DNA from: Flavobacteriales bacterium UBA5869
GTDB taxonomy: Bacteria > Bacteroidota > Bacteroidia > Flavobacteriales_D > Crocinitomicaceae
Length of the DNA: 8,574 nucleotides
Assembly (NCBI GenBank): GCA_002432565.1
Contig: DJFP01000238.1
Location: forward strand, 1-8,574
Direction: 5' to 3'
The translations under genes and the position numbers were made by a program. Under the pieces are notes generated by a model that was not told the DNA's origin, did no database searches, and saw only the letters and a program-made list of their open reading frames with translations. Positions 6,849 to 8,574 of the stretch are shown here, in pieces (the first letter of the stretch is position 1; every line of letters starts with the position of its first letter).

Positions 6849-7970
6849 TCACTTACGGAGGAACGTCCAGAAAGTCTTTTTGTTAATTCCTGTCACTTTG
6901 ATTTGCGGATACAATTCACTGAAAGAAGCCGGGATTTTGATCTTTTTCGAATCTTCCCAGCTCATTTTTGCACCGAAGGCCTCACCGTTTGTTATCTCCA
7001 AATAATCGACCTCCTGCTTGGTATGCGTGAGCCAAAAGAACACTTCAGGTTTTCTACCCGCATATTCGTTGGCCTTGAAGCGCTCGCTGATAACAAAGTT
7101 CTTCCATAGTTCTTCTACGTCATTGCGGAATTCAAGCGGTTGAAATGCGCGGATCAGGGCATTGCGGATTCCATTATCCAGGAAATAGACTACGTGACTT
7201 TTTTTCAATTCGTAACGATGTCCGTTGTTGTAAGAGAAAATCAGTACGAGCAAATTTGCTTTCGCGAACAGTTTCACATAGCGTTCTACCGTTTCGTTAT
7301 CCAAACCGCACTTTTTACCAAGGTCATTGAAACTGATAACTTTGCCGATGTTGAAGGCCAAATGGCGCAGCAATTTCACCAGGTTTTCTTTCTTGTTGAT
7401 GCGTTCTGAAGCACCCAATTGTGTAAAAATGCTTGATTCTATGATTTCAGAAACCAGTTTTTCTGCCTGATTTTCGTTCGTAACTACTTCCGGGTAGTAA
7501 CCGTAAATCAAACGCTGTTCCAGCATTTTATCTTCCTGTACCAGGCCATGGAATTTAGCACTTTCCGGGTAAGAAAGTGGGAATAAATTTAATTCCAATC
7601 CTTGCTCGCGCAGAGCTTCCCACAGATCTTCGTGCAATTCCGGTTCGAAGGAACAGATCAGCAACAGGTTTTCCAAAGAGTCGAGTTCGATAGCGAAATC
7701 AATAAACTCCTGCAGGTTTTCCAACAATTGCGCGTCGCGGATTATGACTACTTTCTTGTCCCGGCTGAAGGCTCTCAAGGCTTCCGGCTCGTTCATTGCC
7801 TTCCGCTCCTTTTTATTCGAACAGTCTATGATTCCGATTGTGGGATCTTCCAGGTTGATGATCCGGGAAACAAGCGTAAGTCTTCCCGTTCTTCGGGCCC
7901 CTTTCAGAACAACGATTTTACTTTCTTCGCATTTTTGACGGAGGATTGGTTCGAGTATTCTTTCAATCAT
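6849..7970 (-). CDS. AAA/DUF4143 family ATPase-like protein with degenerate P-loop
   Basis: This 373-residue protein has the layout of the large AAA_14-DUF4143 family, whose cellular role is poorly known. ATG 7970 (MIERILEPIL) is preferred to a TTG nine bases upstream. The N-terminal ATPase part has the strand IVVLKGARRTGRLTL (about 19-33), where the family normally has GxRxxGKTTL: the Walker A lysine is Arg30 and the following Thr is Leu31. The Walker B strand reads VVIIRDAQ (74-81) where DExQ is expected, and the usual TGS sensor strand reads LLLICSF. The linker PLSYPE and GYYPEVV (157-163) are typical, followed by a winged-helix-like region with GLDNETVERYVKLFAKANLL. The C-terminal PD-(D/E)xK-like domain keeps YFLDNGIRNA (262-271), FFW and EVDYLE (320-325) with K335 after it. 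ATP hydrolysis is therefore doubtful while the C-terminal fold looks intact. The reading frame is uninterrupted, so it is not an obvious pseudogene. Its stop abuts a repeat element. Confidence 0.85.
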   Translation of the reverse strand: MIERILEPILRQKCEESKIVVLKGARRTGRLTLVSRIINLEDPTIGIIDCSNKKERKAMNEPEALRAFSRDKKVVIIRDAQLLENLQEFIDFAIELDSLENLLLICSFEPELHEDLWEALREQGLELNLFPLSYPESAKFHGLVQEDKMLEQRLIYGYYPEVVTNENQAEKLVSEIIESSIFTQLGASERINKKENLVKLLRHLAFNIGKVISFNDLGKKCGLDNETVERYVKLFAKANLLVLIFSYNNGHRYELKKSHVVYFLDNGIRNALIRAFQPLEFRNDVEELWKNFVISERFKANEYAGRKPEVFFWLTHTKQEVDYLEITNGEAFGAKMSWEDSKKIKIPASFSELYPQIKVTGINKKTFWTFLRK

Positions 7971-7972
7971 GA

Positions 7973-8038
7973 TTCGCAATTAGTGAATCGAAATTACAGG
8001 TATCCGATAAATTCATTTGAAGATTGCGAAAAATGAAT
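7973..8038. other. Weak inverted repeats between the unknown gene and the ATPase gene
   Basis: Two short complementary pairs occur in this 85-base gap: ttcgcaat (7973-7980) with attgcgaa (8023-8030), and attcattt (8011-8018) with aaatgaat (8031-8038). They share overlapping sequence, so they would be competing structures. Both are AT-rich and only 8 bases long and could be chance. There is no T-tract typical of a terminator. Confidence 0.25.
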
Positions 8039-8055
8039 AAACAATGCGTTGTTGG

Positions 8056-8574
8056 TTACTCCTTTTCTGACAGAATCTCAAACTTTTGGAAGAATTTGGT
8101 CGGTCGGTCCGAATGCATGAATTTATTTCCGCCGTAACAAATGAGTTCGTAACATACGTTTCCAAACTGGATCAACCGTTTCCACTGGTATCCCTTTATT
8201 GGGTCCAAAACCAGCCCTTCGATTCCCTTTGCTCCTTCATCCAATACAAATTCTGTGCTGCGGGCAATTTCATTCTCCAGGAAACGGAAGCGGTTGTCAT
8301 CCAAATAGTCTGAAGAAGTATGAATAAATAACTCGAAAGTATTCCCCTGTCCCAGTTCCTGGTAGATGTAATGCTGTTTATCCTCTTCTTCCAGTTTGGT
8401 AGGTTTTCCGCCGAAGGTCATTCGAAACGAGTCTTCTTCATCTCCGACGGCATAAGACCTCCACGACTGAACGAGTTTTTTTTCCGAAGAAACGGTACCG
8501 CTGTAAGTAGCTTTTACAGCCCTGACCTGGAATCCTTTCTGACGCAGCAACTGCAAAACACCATCTGATCCGTA
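8056..8574 (-). CDS. Hypothetical protein, C-terminal part (start beyond the window's right edge)
   Basis: The frame is open to base 8574 and ends at TAA 8058-8056, giving 172 residues of an unrecognised protein. There is no stop or convincing ATG before the edge (the reading is Y-G-S-D-G-V-L-Q-L-L), so the gene continues to the right. The visible part is soluble-looking, rich in Glu, Lys and aromatic residues, with no membrane segment. The last about 45 residues (KRLIQFGNVCYELICYGGNK, then TKFFQKFEI) resemble the end of poorly described bacterial proteins in which a beta hairpin 'R-x-x-x-x-G-x-x-x-Y-x-L' is followed by 'FFxSF'. That similarity is from recall and does not give a function. It ends 85 bases before the ATPase gene in the same direction and may be co-transcribed with it. 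Confidence 0.8.
   Translation of the reverse strand, partial: YGSDGVLQLLRQKGFQVRAVKATYSGTVSSEKKLVQSWRSYAVGDEEDSFRMTFGGKPTKLEEEDKQHYIYQELGQGNTFELFIHTSSDYLDDNRFRFLENEIARSTEFVLDEGAKGIEGLVLDPIKGYQWKRLIQFGNVCYELICYGGNKFMHSDRPTKFFQKFEILSEKE

Noticed and set aside
6577..7005. A 142-codon plus-strand open frame upstream of and overlapping the ATPase gene end.
   Set aside because: It runs through the two intergenic repeats and then antisense through the ATPase gene; its Cys/Arg/Leu-rich translation is typical of translated repeat and shows no protein motif.
7602..8036. A 144-codon plus-strand open frame antisense to the ATPase gene.
   Set aside because: It lies opposite a gene with clear family motifs, has no recognisable domain and no start signal; it is a shadow frame.

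Overview
The window looks like ordinary chromosomal DNA from a Bacteroidota bacterium, most likely of the order Flavobacteriales. Three things suggest this: a secreted metalloprotease ending in a type IX secretion (T9SS) sorting domain, a GH92 exo-mannosidase, and start codons without clear Shine-Dalgarno sequences. The base composition is moderately AT-rich. The genus cannot be fixed from this sequence; a Fluviicola-like (Crocinitomicaceae) source is only a guess.

Layout. The first 315 bases hold the 3' end of a plus-strand cutC. Every other gene is on the minus strand. A short convergent region (316-508) carries a 28-base near-palindrome and a strong hairpin with T-rich flanks on both strands, probably a bidirectional terminator. 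Reading in the direction of transcription from the right edge, the minus-strand genes are: an unrecognised protein cut by the window edge (8574-8056), an AAA/DUF4143 family ATPase with damaged nucleotide-binding motifs (7970-6849), a short-form AMP nucleosidase (6556-5786), a secreted GH92 alpha-mannosidase (5586-3289), and a large secreted zinc metalloprotease with a T9SS tail (3211-509).

The gaps on both sides of the AMP nucleosidase gene are largely filled by degenerate intergenic repeats of the 'accgcaaaggcgca' type. The right-hand gap also holds a second repeat type ('cttcgactcc...gctcagtcagc'). These repeats generate long false reading frames and a false N-terminal extension of the mannosidase gene.

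Gene cooperation. The mannosidase and metalloprotease are adjacent, in the same direction and both exported, so they could act together in breaking down glycoproteins; this is inference from position only. The other genes (copper homeostasis family, purine salvage, DUF4143 ATPase, unknown) show no evident shared pathway. I found no convincing undescribed system, CRISPR array, tRNA or rRNA gene, insertion sequence or phage gene. The most useful points for follow-up are the repeat pair, the degenerate ATPase, the palindrome next to cutC and the corrected gene starts.
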